A stretch of DNA of 64,000 nucleotides from Pseudogymnoascus destructans (taxonomy: Eukaryota; Ascomycota; Leotiomycetes; Thelebolales; Thelebolaceae): assembly GCF_001641265.1 (NCBI RefSeq), contig NW_020167525.1, forward strand, positions 598,501 through 662,500. The letters run 5' to 3'. A program made the position numbers and the translations under genes. This document shows, piece by piece, positions 30,629 to 42,044 of this stretch (its first letter is position 1; each line of letters begins with the position of its first letter). A model generated the notes under the pieces. That model saw only the letters and a list, made by a program, of their open reading frames with translations. It was not told the DNA's origin and did no database searches.

Positions 30629-30937
30629 ATTGAAAGAGACTTTAGAGGGTAAAAGGCTTTAATGACTATAAGAGACTCGTTATCAAGGTTTTGGGTAGTG
30701 ATGGTATGAGAAGGTTGTAAATAGAAGGTACGGATGTGAACTTGTCTTAGAAGTGGGGTTTATGTTCAGGTAATCAAGCTACTACAAACACGCCATGTAC
30801 GGAGGCGTGTACCAAAAGTCCTTGCCGGGCTAACAGTGCCAACGAATGTGGCGTTCGGGGCTAAAAAATAGGGGTAAAGTCAGTAAATAGGCATCGTCAA
30901 TTCGTATCTGTAATTAGTTCTGAAAGCGACTGAATCG
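30629..30937. other. Intergenic, no supported feature
   Basis: Upstream region of the protease-like gene and of the actin-like relic. An inverted pair GGAGGCGTGTACC / CGTACATGGCG-like around 30790-30815 is the only pattern noted. Confidence 0.4.
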
Positions 30938-31880
30938 GTGGGGAGTGGCTCGTTAACTTGCACCCCCACCAACGAGAGCGCCGTTCTGGCCGAGATGGTT
31001 GCCGCGCTCAAGACGGCTTCCGAAACGGCTTTGCAGATCCAGATCGAGGCAGTCGCGGTGACCGCCCCGTGGATGGTGGCCTTGGATAACCAGGTGCCAG
31101 CTGATAGTGTCGTCAACGATGCCCTTTTGCTTGCGGACCTTGAGCCGTGGAGCCGGTGGGCTGATGCACAGAATTAGCTTGGTGAGATCAATACTGTGTT
31201 GGTGAGTGAAGACCGGTGGATGTGTAAGAAGCAGTGGTGTGCAGGCCACGGGATGGAAGGAGGGGCGGCGTAGGGGGGTCCTGTGTTTTTTATCAGGTTG
31301 GTGACGGATACTTACCTCCATTATCCGGTGTATAGTCTTGATGGCTGACGCGTTGTTCGTATTGCAAAGCTTCACCAACCGTTCGTTGTATACGTCTTTC
31401 CAACGCAGTAAGTGCTATTACTTCAACTCAATGGACAACCACCTTGCATCGATAGACCCTCGCTATGGGCTCGACAAGGAGAGTCAAGTAACGTCCCCGG
31501 CACAATTTTGGAGTGAATTGAAAGCGCTTCTCCTTTCTCTTGTCAAGCAACACATGACGCGAGATCGGGGATCCCATTGTCAACTCCTGTTTACAGTGTT
31601 GGTAGCGGGAGAGGCAGCTGATACCCCTGAGTTCCTGGATGTCGTGCATGATGTCGTCCGGGCCATACCAGCGCTTTGTGCAAGCGAGTCTAGGACTGCG
31701 GAATGGAAGGAAAACGGCAAGGCGGATCACGTCGAGCTTGTGATACCGGATGACCGGACGTATGGGGCCTCCAAAGGAGCCGCGTTCTGGTTGCGAACAA
31801 GGATGGATAGGACGTATTGTGCCGAGGAAGGTATCTCGGATCAGTATGATATGATAGGAGATACTCATGTGGAGTTATAA
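30938..31880 (+). pseudogene. Actin-like ATPase (Hsp70-like fold) fungal protein, relic
   Basis: The first part contains QIEAVAVTAPWMVALD and VNDALLLADLEPWS, typical of a large fungal family with an actin-like ATPase domain. An in-frame TAG at 31175-31177 is followed in the same frame by EINTVLVSEDRWMCKKQWCAG, which continues the family pattern, so the stop is a nonsense mutation. A further part from 31338 (SFTNRSLYTSFQRSKC to GASKGAAFWLRTRMDRTYC) is the C-terminal region, ending at 31880. The N-terminal phosphate-binding part is missing. Non-functional. Confidence 0.6.
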
Positions 31881-32634
31881 TGGTCTTTGTGGATGCTTCT
31901 ACGTAGCTTCTATCCTTCTTGCAAAGCTTTTTCTCGGCGTGGCATTGGGCTGTCGCTTTCGCCGTTCTTGTCCCTTGTCGTCTCGCGCTTCTGGGTGTTG
32001 CGTGTGCATCGTTGCGCCAGTCACATACCCCAGTCTACGACAAGCCCAGTTGACCAATGTACTGAGGCCACATAGGGGCATGACCGAGGATACTCGTTGT
32101 GGCACGCAATTGTGGGCAGAGCTTAGCTGTTTTCTTAGTATCGAAATATTTGGATCGAGCTTACCTGTCCGCGACTTCATTTGTCGGTACACCCGGTTGT
32201 TGTATGAAATCCGATACGTGTTGATACGTGTAATATGGAATTCTCTGGACAACTTCGTAGAGAACAAACATTCTTTGCACTGACTTCTACAATTACAGTT
32301 AAGCTGGCCCATCTAATCTGCCACCTTCATGTCCTTCTGCTTCATGAGAGATCTCTTTTATCTGAGAAGAGAGGCTCCTATCTACTTCCTTCCATTTTCC
32401 GCCGCAGGGGAAAACAGCCCTCCGTAGTCTATTGACCCAAGGGATCAGCCGTTTATAATATCGTGAAGCCAGTTGTACTCAGGTAGCCTAGAATACGCGG
32501 GATTATACTGGAATCCATCTAGTAGAACAGAGATGTCATAAAAGGAAAGACTCGGGTCAATATCACATTGATACGTTCGTCGTCGTAAATTGTTCGAGAA
32601 TCAAACTATTCTAGCGCCACTATATAAAATGCGA
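31881..32634. other. Intergenic region, no supported gene
   Basis: Open frames up to 138 codons overlap each other on both strands without recognisable domains or splice signals. Confidence 0.5.
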
Positions 32635-34153
32635 TCATCTACAGGAGGGGAAACAAGCAACGTCATAGAAAGGAGCTGATCCAGCATTCCCATTAGGAGA
32701 GAACGAAACAGGTCCGTAGTGCAGGCTACAATTGCTTCCTTGAAATAAAAGCTCGTGCAGCTAGAGGTTGCTAAGCACTGTGCAGCACAAACACCAACGC
32801 TAGAAATATAAGGAGTACCCATAGAATATGTAGTGAGAACTCCTGTGCCTGATGCAGCGACTGGAACTCCAATCCATCCACAGTAGTAGTTGGCTGGTAG
32901 AGGTGATGCGACTGCGCAAGTAGCTTTCGAGGGGCATGAAAAGCAGGAAGCTTCATAAAAAGGAGCTGAGCCAGGATTCCGATTGGGAGAGAACGAAATA
33001 GGTCCGTGGTGTAGGCTACAACTGCTTCCTTGTGCGAAATAAAAGCTTGTGCAGGCAAGCGTATTTAGGCACTGTGCAGCACAAACACCAACGCTAGAAA
33101 TATAAGGATTATTCGCAGTGTTGTATGTAATGAGTACTCCTGCACCTGATGCAGCGACTGAAACTCCAATTCGTTACTGCGCAAGTATTCGCGATCGGAA
33201 CTATCGGGGGACATTGAAAGCAAGATTGTTGATAAAATGCTGTCGATCCAGCGTTTCCATTAGGAGAAAACGAAATTGGCCCATAGTACAAACTGCAGCT
33301 GCTTCCTGGAGTAGCGTAGAAGCCTGTGCAGGCAGGCGTATCCAAGCACTTCGCAGAACAGCTGCAACAGATGCGACGTAGGGACTGCCTGTAGAATATC
33401 CAATAAGTTTTCCTGAGCCTGATGCGGCAACTGGAACACCAATCCTGCCGCAGTATTGCCCTGATGGTAAAGGCGAAATTAATGTACAGCCAATAACGCC
33501 AACACAGACATAATCATCTGCAAGCAGTGTAGCGCATGTTGTGCCAACAGAAGGATTCCAAGCATAAAAATCGTCAAGGCTTATCCCGGCGCTTGCGGCG
33601 ATTCTTCCACATTGATCGCCACTCTTGACAAGACGGAAGGCATTGCAGCTTGTCGTCATGCCTGGCTGCGTAGGCGTTGGAGTGGCTACGCCATTTCCAG
33701 ATGAGGTTGTTGTTGTAATTGCAGTTGAGCTTAAGATGCGGCTCGTGACGGTATTCATAGGCGGAAGGGTTGTGGTTGGTACAGGCTCGCCATCGACCTC
33801 AACGCAGTATGATTGACCAGAGGTTTTGAAGTTCCCACATGTTGCTGTAATAGATGGATTCTAGAGTGCAGAATGTCAGCTACATATAATACCGCGAGGG
33901 AAGGTATGAAGGGACATACCCATCGAGTGAAATCTGCCAGAGTAAGGCCCCAACCGTTCACAAAATCCTGGCAGGTGAAGCTTCCCTCAGTATCCCACCA
34001 ATACGAGCAGTACTTGGTAGTGTTGGGGTCAAATGGCTCTAGAGGGGTTGTATCACGTGCCATATGCCTTCCCTTGATAGAAGCAGAGGCGACGAGCGTC
34101 GTGGCGACATATGTCAGCACAATAATGCTGTTGATGGTAAGGAATGACAGCAT
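32635..34153 (-). pseudogene. Secreted LysM protein with three C-terminal apple-like Cys repeats, frameshifted
   Basis: ATG 34153 starts a signal peptide (MLSFLTINSIIVLTYVATTL). LysM 1: YCSYWWDTEGSFTCQDFVNG, continuing over intron 33861-33919 (59 nt). LysM 2: FRLVKSGDQCGRIAASAGI to CATLLADDYVCVGV. Three repeats of about 85 residues follow, each with PY(V/I)(A/S)SV..C..KC....CT.FY, then C(S/N)L.YGPISFSPN. Frameshifts: a 1-nt loss near 33370 in repeat 1, a deletion between repeats 1 and 2 near 33175, and a 4-nt loss in repeat 3 near 32745. LysM proteins bind chitin or its fragments outside the cell. The LysM part is intact, so a shorter secreted product could still be made. Confidence 0.75.
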
Positions 34154-34408
34154 CTTGGCATTGGTTGAGGTGCAGGGACGCAACTGACAGTTAATCGCTG
34201 ACACAAGAAGTGGGATGATGATGACGGTGATGTTCTGCACCGGTTGCTGCTCTTATAAATACATCAGTATAAAACGAGCGATACCAGATAATGGTTGGGA
34301 GGCGGCCTTGTCGTCGAATGCCACGAACATATCATTTCCAATTTTGAGGCGGCGACGCTCACCCGCTAGTCCAAATGGCACTGTCCTGAGTATTAATCCA
34401 CTTCAAGC
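34154..34408. other. Short intergenic, no feature
   Basis: Promoter side of the LysM gene; nothing recognised. Confidence 0.4.
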
Positions 34409-34797
34409 TTAAGTTATGTATGGCAGAGCGGACGGGATGCCCAGTTCTCCAGCTGTAACTCTGATCGCCTCGCTCCGCCATTTCTCTAGCTGTCCGTTCA
34501 ACTCTACCCACTTCTTGGTCGACAGCTGCACCAGTCGGTGCATCTCGAACGCACCGCCTTCAGATTGCTCTCGGATCAGCGAGAACTGGAGCAGCGGCGC
34601 GATACTATTCTGAAACAGTAACCGGTCTGTGTTATCATGTAGCAGCCGCTCGGGAATACTCTGTCTATCAAACATGCTCATGAGCGCAAGCAAATTTGCA
34701 GCTTCGGTCTTCGTCCGTTGGATTTGATCGAATGAAATCTGCCATGTCATAATCACCGCGTGCCTGATACTGTGATCGCGCCGGAGGTCTTTCGTCT
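34409..34797 (-). pseudogene. NLR (STAND NTPase) fragment
   Basis: The minus-strand frame opens after a stop near 34800 with DLRRDHSIRHAVIMTWQISF and continues DRQSIPERLLHD and GGAFEMHRLVQLSTKKWVEL. This is the winged-helix region between the NB-ARC NTPase and the TPR repeats of fungal NLR proteins. NTPase motifs, effector domain and TPRs are absent on either side, so this is a leftover. Intact family members act in non-self recognition and programmed cell death. Confidence 0.65.
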
Positions 34798-35704
34798 ATT
34801 TATTGTTCAGTAGATTGGCTTGGTTAGCCTCGCTCTCCCGGAACTTAGGTATATAGATACGGTAACCCGCTGCCGTCCGTCTCTTTCTTGCTCTTCTTCA
34901 GCCCGAAGAAGGTCTTGATGTTCTTGTGCTTGTTGGTGCGCGTATCTGTGTCTTCGTTGCGACCGGTCGTAGAAGTGGGCCGTAGATGCGACCATGTCCC
35001 GCGTGGATGCCCTCTGAGGCCATGGACGAAGATGATGCTGCTCGTAGTCAGAACGCGCTGTGAAAGAGGTGGAGACTGGGTGGGGTTTGTACTTCAGATC
35101 GCGCCGGTCCCCGCTAGCGCATTCGCTCTCAGAGAGTAGTGACTCCCTCCCGGTGAATCTTCGCCATAGATGCTGGCTCGGGAGTTGAGATGTGTTGAAC
35201 ATAGGCCGAGCTGTAATGCGATAGCAGCCAAATCATGAGCATGGGGGAAGTCTTGTCAAGGCTGAGCGCTTGGCGTTTCTGGTGGTCTCATCTTGCATCA
35301 CGGTAATCCTAATCCTTTCACATCCACCAACCCTCAGCCGCACCTGTGGCAATTAAGGGAGGGATCCTTACACTAGGAGCTTAACGAGTTCATGGCCTTA
35401 ATCCGCGCTATCTTCTAGTATCAACTAAGGATATTTCCAACTAAGCAATCGAGGGTGGCCATGGGTAAGGATGCTAAATTATATCATCGCACTGATGAGT
35501 GAAACTAGGGGAAAAGAAACGATTATCGTCATATCCTCTATACCACACTCCCATGGTTGAAAACTGCTGCCTATATAACTGCTATAGATCTTCAAATCTA
35601 ACGCGTCGCTCTGTGAACCCTGACGTATTCTTCCGTCCATACACGGCGAGAGTTATATGAAAATCCACCCACAGCTGCAGCCACCCGGCAACAGCTCTCC
35701 GCCC
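34798..35704. other. Region without a supported gene
   Basis: A minus-strand frame at 34807-35202 and a second overlapping one (..KNIKTFFGLKKSKK..) are open but unrecognised. 35210-35700 contains no good frame. Confidence 0.4.
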
Positions 35705-36982
35705 TCATGTCTCCCCAACGCCCCTAATACCCAGCCGTCTCAACAGCTCCACCAACTCCCCAGTCACTCCCTCCTCCCCAACAATTGCCTCCAACATCCC
35801 TCCCACCAACTGATCCCTCACCCCAGCCTCCTCCACCAAACCCCTCAACCACGCCTCCTCTTCTCTCCCAAGCACAACACGGCTCACTTCCCTCACAAGC
35901 TCCCCAAAGAACTCAAGCAGCGTGACATGCATCAGCACATCGTCGTGATCCACCATTTCTACCGCAGCAAAATGCAACAACCCCTTCCCCGACGTGCCGT
36001 AGCTCCTCTCAGCATCAGGAAAGTGCGAGCGCGAGAGCGTGCTCAGATCCAGTACTGCCAGTGACGGGAGCAGGCGCAGAAGCCGCCCCTGTGCAAGCGA
36101 CCGTTGGCGCTCGGGGAGGTAATCGGCATCCTCCTCCAGGGTAGCAGCGCTGCACATCGCAAATATCGAAGCGTAGATATCCTTTTCTCCGAAGATGCGG
36201 CGCCAGAGCAAGCCCTGCCCCTGCCCCGCCTTCGAAGGTGGGGGGAACGTAATAACCCCATCATCGCGTCGGAGAGGTGGCGCGGGGCAGTCCGTCGCCA
36301 GCAGTGCGCCGAGAAGCTGTGTCGCGCACTCACCGACCCCGACGGCGGGGCTGGCTAGCCAGGTTCGTATGAGTTGTGCGATTAGGTCGGGGTGGGTGGC
36401 GAGGAGGGCGACGTTGGAGGGGGATGAGGCGGCTTTCTCGAAGATGGCGAGGGCGAGGAGTCCGGAGGGGGAGAAGAAGAGAGGGCGAGTATTAAAGAGG
36501 GCGGGGGGGCGATGGTGAGAAGCGTGGTGAAGTTGAGGGGGGCGAGGAGTTTTGAGGCGAGGGAGGCGACGGGGGTGGGGTCATGGGGTGTGAGGGTGAG
36601 GGTTGCGGTGAGACCGGGGAGGAGGCGGTTGAGGAGGGGTGGGGTGTTGGTTGCTGTTGCATGTTAGCTTGGTTCGTGATGTGGATGAGGCTGGATGGGC
36701 GCAGGTCGCCATCAGGGACACTGAGCGGATGGCGAGGGTATCATCCCCCTCTTGCCCCGCTTCATTCTTGGAAAATGGAGCGCCTCCAGGAGATCATCGG
36801 AAGGGATAGGCCAAACAGTACTGTTCTACCTCGCCGACAAAAAGAAAGACTATCCACTTACGCGTAAATTGAAGCTCAACATCATCAAACAGCTTCGCAT
36901 CAAACGGCGTCTCGGGTTTCTCAACGAGGACCTTCAGGTGCCTCTCCAGCGCCTCCAACCCATCTATCGGTGCATTCTCCAT
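35705..36982 (-). CDS. HSM3: HSM3-like protein (proteasome assembly / mismatch-repair-associated family)
   Basis: Exon 1 36862-36982 encodes MENAPIDGLEALERHLKVLV.., intron 36654-36861 (GTAAGT, GCTAAC branch, CAACAG), exon 2 35705-36653. The text has the HSM3 N-terminal pattern: LLPGLTATLTL, LALAIFEKAASSPSNVALLA, QLIRTWLASP, GLLWRRIFGEKDIYASIFAM, LAQGRLLRLLPSLA. HSM3 is a HEAT/ARM-like chaperone of the 19S proteasome base, first named in a mismatch-repair context. The frame is lost at a run of seven G (36503-36509 on the plus strand); one extra base would restore it. This may be a sequencing error in a homopolymer or a real frameshift. Confidence 0.65.
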
Positions 36983-37448
36983 CCTTCAAAAGTCCAGTCT
37001 TATTCTTCGTTTTGCTCAAAATTACCTTCCCAAATTTCTCAATGTTGTGATATGTCAAAGGTGAAGTCCGAATAAACCAAGCCAGGCACACACGAGGCGA
37101 CGAAGCCGAGGAGGAAGGCTGACAAACCTAGAATGGCAGGCGGTCGGGATTCTGCCGCCTTAGCCTGCGGGGGAAATCGCGCCGCCAAATTTCTCTCAGC
37201 CTCGCCGCCGACCTCATTCTTTCGCAACGTAATGGAGCTGTTGTATATCTCGATCGTTCAATGCCGCTCTTCACGGGTCGCCATATCTCTCTAAATAATA
37301 TATTACAGCTGGTATACAATTAGACGCATTGGAATACCCCCAGCTGATACCGCCACGGATCTACGACTCATCCCAGTCATACCAGCCGGAATAACCATCT
37401 CGACTGATTAAAAAACCTCACCCACCCAGCGCCCCGCCAACCACCAAA
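36983..37448. other. Intergenic between divergent HSM3-like and RPC31-like genes; possible small ORF
   Basis: On the minus strand 37039-37250 an open stretch (..YNSSITLRKNEVGGEAERNL.., then a hydrophobic segment ILGLSAFLLGFVASCVPGLV) looks like an exon of a small one-membrane-segment protein, without a clear ATG. Low confidence; the region must also hold both promoters. Confidence 0.3.
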
Positions 37449-38357
37449 ATGTCGCGCGGCGGCCGAGGCGGCGGCCGAGGAGGCATGCTCAAAGGCGTCT
37501 CCTGGGAATACGATCCCACGCAAACCCTCGACTCAGCCCCCACCGAGCTCTTTCCTGTACTTCCCCCCCCCCCCCGCCTCAGCCCCCACCGAGCTCTTTC
37601 CTGTACTTCCCCCCCCTTACGCATCGCACACTTTACGCATCGCACAAGCTAACCCACCCACCACAGGAGTACACAATCCCATTCGCTTCCCCCGCCACCC
37701 CCACCGAGCAGCGCGCAGTGCGTCTCTACAAAGACCTGCGCGAGCAGATCCATCATGGCCCTCTATACACGAAGGCGCCGCCGCGAGACCCGAATACGGC
37801 GCCCAAGGTGTTCGGCGAGGAGCAGGAGAACGAGCTTTTTGAGATGCGGGGGCGCACAGACACGGATCCGTTCGTGGGTGTGCCAACATATACGATGAAG
37901 TATGACAGGAAGGAGAGGGCGATTCCTATGTTGTCAGGGAGGCCGTTCAGTGAGTCTTAGCCACCTTGGAAGCCGTAGTGGACGAGTGCTAATGTGTTGG
38001 ACAGTCAAAGCTTTCTTCCCCGCGGAACTCCACGTCACGCTTGAAGGTTCGGATGGCCTCGCGGCACGGGGCACCATCTCGCGCGCCATCCGTAAGAAGC
38101 TAATCCTGGCGCGCGAACCGGGGCTTGCGGGCGCGACGGAGGAGGAGCGGAAACGTGCGTTGCTGGCGAAGCTGGATGGGGCGGCGGAGGAGGATGGGGA
38201 AGAGGAGGAAGGCGAGGAGGAGGGCGAAGAGGAGGACTATAATTATGAGGATGATGAGGAGGAGATGGGTGGGGATTATGATGCGGAGCAGTATTTCGAT
38301 GATGGTGGGGAAGGGGGAGATGATGATGAAGGAGGGGGAGGTGGGGATGATTATTAG
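37449..38357 (+). CDS. RPC31: RNA polymerase III subunit RPC7 (Rpc31-like)
   Basis: Exons 37449-37556, 37667-37949, 38005-38357 (744 nt, 247 aa). The start MSRGGRGGGRGGMLKGVSWE is typical of the family (Gly/Arg-rich N-terminus), the middle has KDLREQIHHGPLYT, and the last about 70 residues are an almost pure Glu/Asp/Gly acidic tail, the hallmark of RPC31/RPC7. It is part of the Pol III RPC82-RPC34-RPC31 initiation subcomplex in the nucleus. Intron 1 (110 nt) contains a 46-bp duplication of the exon 1 end and its splice donor. Confidence 0.85.
37532..37620 (+). repeat. 46-bp tandem duplication across the exon 1 / intron 1 border of RPC31-like
   Basis: CTCAGCCCCCACCGAGCTCT.. starts at 37532 and again at 37578, each followed by TTCCTGTACTTCCCCCCC. 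The second copy brings a second GTACTT donor; using it would add 46 nt (not a multiple of three). Confidence 0.85.
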
Positions 38358-39040
38358 GTTGATGGGCGGGTGAGTGAGTTTGGGGGGTAGAGGTGAATTA
38401 TGGAGTTATGAGGATATGTTTATCAATACGGAGGTACTGTGGCGGTTTGGAAATCTGGAGTGTAGTAGATACCTAAATCGGCATTCATATATATGATGAT
38501 CGACTTACCACGTCCATCCGTATTAAGTTTATATTCAGATGCTTCAGCTACAGCTCTTGTTCGATCCCAAGGGGTATCTTTAATCCAACACCATTACGAG
38601 AGCGGGCCCGAAGGTAGATCAGTGTTTGCAGTTGTTAGATTGCGCTGACCTCCCCAACGGTGGTGTAAGGGTTTCGTCGTGATGTTGACATGTGGAAGGG
38701 CGGGGAACTTACCGCCCATAGTTCTTGCCGTCGTCTATCGTTCTTGATGTCGCCAGTCGTAAGAATGACAGGAACGGCAAGAACGAAGAATCAGACCACA
38801 ATCAACAGCCACTAGGAAAGGGGTTGTTGTTGAGATATTTCCATTTCCACGTGTTGGCTATCAAGCTACACTACATACATACACATTCGTACACACACCA
38901 TTTCCTTCCCCCTTTCCCTTCCTTACATCCCTTTCCTCTATATACCAGTCAATTACCCCAATCCAAATCCCAAACGCTCTGTAACTCCCGCTTTTTCCTT
39001 CATGACGCCCCCATTATTGGCCGTTGGTGTCGAGGTCTCA
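38358..39040. other. 3' intergenic between convergent genes
   Basis: Terminator sides of the RPC31-like gene (plus) and the Osta/TMEM184-like gene (minus). AT-rich stretches; no gene supported. Confidence 0.5.
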
Positions 39041-40856
39041 TTATGGGCGGGGTGGCGGAGAGGGTGGCGGCGGGGTGGTGGCTGTTGAGTTGGCGCATTG
39101 CGCGATGATGGGTTGTCTGTGGTTGTTGATGACCTCATCATGACTCAGCGCCAACCCGGGCGTCTCCCGCAGCGCAGGATGAACATTCGAAATCAACCCC
39201 CCAAACATTGGCGCCGGCGCATTATCATACCTCTCCTGGAGCCCCTGTCCCATCGCCGCCCCCCCAAACTCCTGCCCCGCAGCACCATCATACCGTTGCT
39301 CCTTCGGCCTATACAAGCTCCCGGGTCCACTCGGCGACTCCCTCCCGGCCTCCGGCGCATCCACCGGATTCGCAGCCGCTTGCGAGATCAGCCCCGCGTT
39401 CTCCTCCCCACCATACTCCGCGGGGCGGAACTTCCGCCGACTGGGCTCCTCCGCGATCGGCTGGTTCATCGGAGGTCGGTAGGCCGTGTCCTCGCCCCTC
39501 CCCACCTCTAACTCCGCAGCATGCGCCTGCAGCGCCAGCGCATCGCGGGCGTCGCGCGCATAACTCGCGTCCTGCTTGCGGCGGCGCGCGCCGACGAATA
39601 TCCAGCGAATGCCGCGCCCGAAAGCCTTAACGATATCCCAGGGGTTGAGGGCGTCGAGGAGTGCGCGGGCGCCGAGGAAGCCGCCTTGTTTAGGGCCGAG
39701 GTCGTCGGGGTCACCGGTGGGATATTTAGAGGCGCCGGACTCGCCGGAGTGGTGGGCGCCGGGCTTGTAAGGGGCGTGCGGGTAGGCGAAGATGTGGAAG
39801 ATGGCGAAGAGGGCCATTTCGACGCAGATGAGGAGGGAGGGGATGCCCACGTAGAGGTCGGGGAAGGCGAGGTAGGCGTTGGCTTGCAGGATGGGGACGG
39901 TGGAGGAGGTGAGGATGGAGATGATGGAGGTTTGCCAGAAGGAGAGGAAGATGACGAGTTTGATGGCGAGGACTTTGGGGAAGAGCGAGTGCTCGGCTAG
40001 GTCGACGCGCAGCTGGATGTAGAATTGGATTAGGAGGTACATGGCTACTGTCACGGCGATGGCGTTGATGAACAGGACCTCCTACGTGTTAGTGGGGTAT
40101 ACAGTGGACAGAGAGACGGACGACTCACCCACATATGCGCGAACCACGGCATATTGCTCCCCACACAATACACATCGAAATACTGCGTCACCACCGCCGT
40201 GATCGTCATCGCGACTCTCACAAAGCAATACTGGTAGATACCCGCCCACACAATATTAAACCAGGTCAACCCGCTCCTCGGCGTCCGCCAGATGCCCCTC
40301 TTCCCGCCACAGCACTTGGCGAACCACTTGACGGGCAGCACCCATGGCTTGATGGGGTGCATGGCACGGAAGTAGTCTTTCTGGCTGTGTAGCGTGGGGG
40401 AGGTGTAGTGGCACAGCAGCGCGAAGAAGGAGGCGATCGCGAAGGCCTCATAGCAGTCTGATATGACGCTGAAGTAGACACTGTGGTAGTAGAACCAGAA
40501 CGAGAGGAATCGCGCAATGGCGTAGACGGGGATCATTAGGAGGATGCGGATTATGCTGATAGGTGTTAGTCGGCCGTCACGAAAGGGGCAGTAAAGAGGG
40601 AACGCACTGTCTCTGCTCCCTCGGCTTCGTATAATTCAGCGCATGCATCCAAATCGAGTATGCCGAGATCAGAATCGCCACAGTCGTGCAGCAACCGCAG
40701 ATAATCAGCCCAAGCTGATGGAAATTCAAACTCCCCGCCACCGGCAGCTCGCCCGTAACTGCGGCGCATTTGTTAGCTTTTCTCGGGAATACCAGGGTGG
40801 ACCGGGGACTCACTCCGCAAATCCTCCATCGTCGCATTACACGTAGAGTTCACCAT
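39041..40856 (-). CDS. Osta / TMEM184 (DUF300) family membrane protein
   Basis: Exons complement 40814-40856, 40608-40758, 40129-40555, 39041-40081; total 1662 nt, 553 aa, introns 46-55 nt. About seven membrane segments (LIICGCCTTVAILISAYSIW; VYAIARFLSFWFYYHSVYFS; ISDCYEAFAIASFFALLCHY; VLFINAIAVTVAMYLLIQF; AIKLVIFLSFWQTSIISILT; LLICVEMALFAIFHIFAYPH). A long soluble, Pro/Arg-rich tail of about 220 residues follows. Matches the organic-solute-transporter-alpha/TMEM184 family; S. pombe Hfl1 of this family acts at the vacuole membrane with Atg8. Localisation there is inference. Confidence 0.88.
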
Positions 40857-42044
40857 TGTCCTTCCCAGGCCCGCGGCTCAGCGCTCGTACGTCCAGGCGC
40901 GTCCGCTCTTATAAGGCCCTTGTATATTAAGAAGCAGTTCCGTCGCAGAGGCGTGGAAGCCAGGCGCGTTCCTGCCTCACTTATCGGCCCGGCGCACCGC
41001 GTCGTCTTGGGAGACGATGTCAGGGTCCAATATTCGTCTTTAGCGCCACCGTCTTGCTGCACCCGCGTTCCGAACGGGCCGCGTGAATCCGTGAACGCGT
41101 GCCTGTATCTCTCTCGTTCTCTCGTTGTCGTCGTCGCCTGCGGTGTGTTGTGATATTCGTAGCGTAGGGTAGATGTAATTGACAGATCGTGGGAAGTCGT
41201 AAAAGGGAATTGGATTTGGGACAGACAATCATCTGTCAGCACCCGCTGATCCTCCACGCGCGGCAGTCTGAAACGGTAGATATAGCACGTCGACGACGCC
41301 GACGCCGATGGCGACGCCGATGCCACGCAATCCTGCCACTGCACAGCCTCGCTCCTAGTTGGCGGTGGTGTGTATTCGTGACTTCGGTTTTCGCTCTGTG
41401 GTGGGTTCAGGTACTAGGTACCTTGTTCTCGTTTGAGAGGAGGGCTAGGACTCCTAGTAGGAGGGGGGGCCGGAGGAGGAGGAGAAGTGAGGTTAGGGTG
41501 GATTATATTGTTGGTGCTTATGTGGGAAGTTTATGGGATTACTCCGCATTACGCCGTGTTATGGGGGTTTTTGAGCTTCTTATTGGGTTATTCACTTATG
41601 ATGGGCAATATTTAAGGCACGCTTTTATTCACATGCATTATCAGCATCACCGCTATCACCACACAGGGAACGCGGAACGCGTCACCAGATTTCCCTGTGT
41701 GGTGATAGCGGTGATGCTGATAATGCATGTGAATAAAAGCGTGCCTTAAATATTGCCCATCCCCATCCCATAGCTCCCTTTCTACCTCGGATTTGATTCC
41801 ATTCGATTTATAGCATACATTCCGCCCCCTTTCCGACTCTCCCATCCAGTCCAGTTGTTCTATCCTGTTCAGTGACAGTCTGATCCATCCATTTGTTGTT
41901 GTTATTGTAAGAAATCTCGCTTTTACCCTCGCGATGCCATAATAAGCCCTTTCAAAGCCACAATTCCCACCCATCTGTTTCCATTTCCATATATCTACAC
42001 AGCCCCACTACGCCCCCATCAGTTCTCATCCTCAACCGCCTCCA
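40857..42044. other. Intergenic region with a large perfect hairpin
   Basis: No gene supported; the long plus-strand frame 41189-41749 ends inside the inverted repeat and is spurious. 41600-41761 is a perfect 71-bp inverted repeat (separate entry). Confidence 0.6.
41600..41761. repeat. Perfect 71-bp inverted repeat with 20-nt loop
   Basis: Arms 41600-41670 and 41691-41761 are exact reverse complements (GATGGGCAATATTTAAGGCA.. outward end). The loop is 41671-41690 (CGCGGAACGCGTCACCAGAT). No flanking direct repeat is evident. A fold-back MITE or a palindrome made by replication template switching could produce it. Confidence 0.95.

Noticed and set aside
39208..40000. Overlapping plus-strand frames
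   Set aside because: Shadows of the long Pro/Arg-rich tail of the Osta/TMEM184-like protein.
41189..41749. 186-codon plus-strand frame and the 120-codon minus-strand frame 41612-41974
   Set aside because: They share the same residues because both read through the perfect palindrome; no domain.
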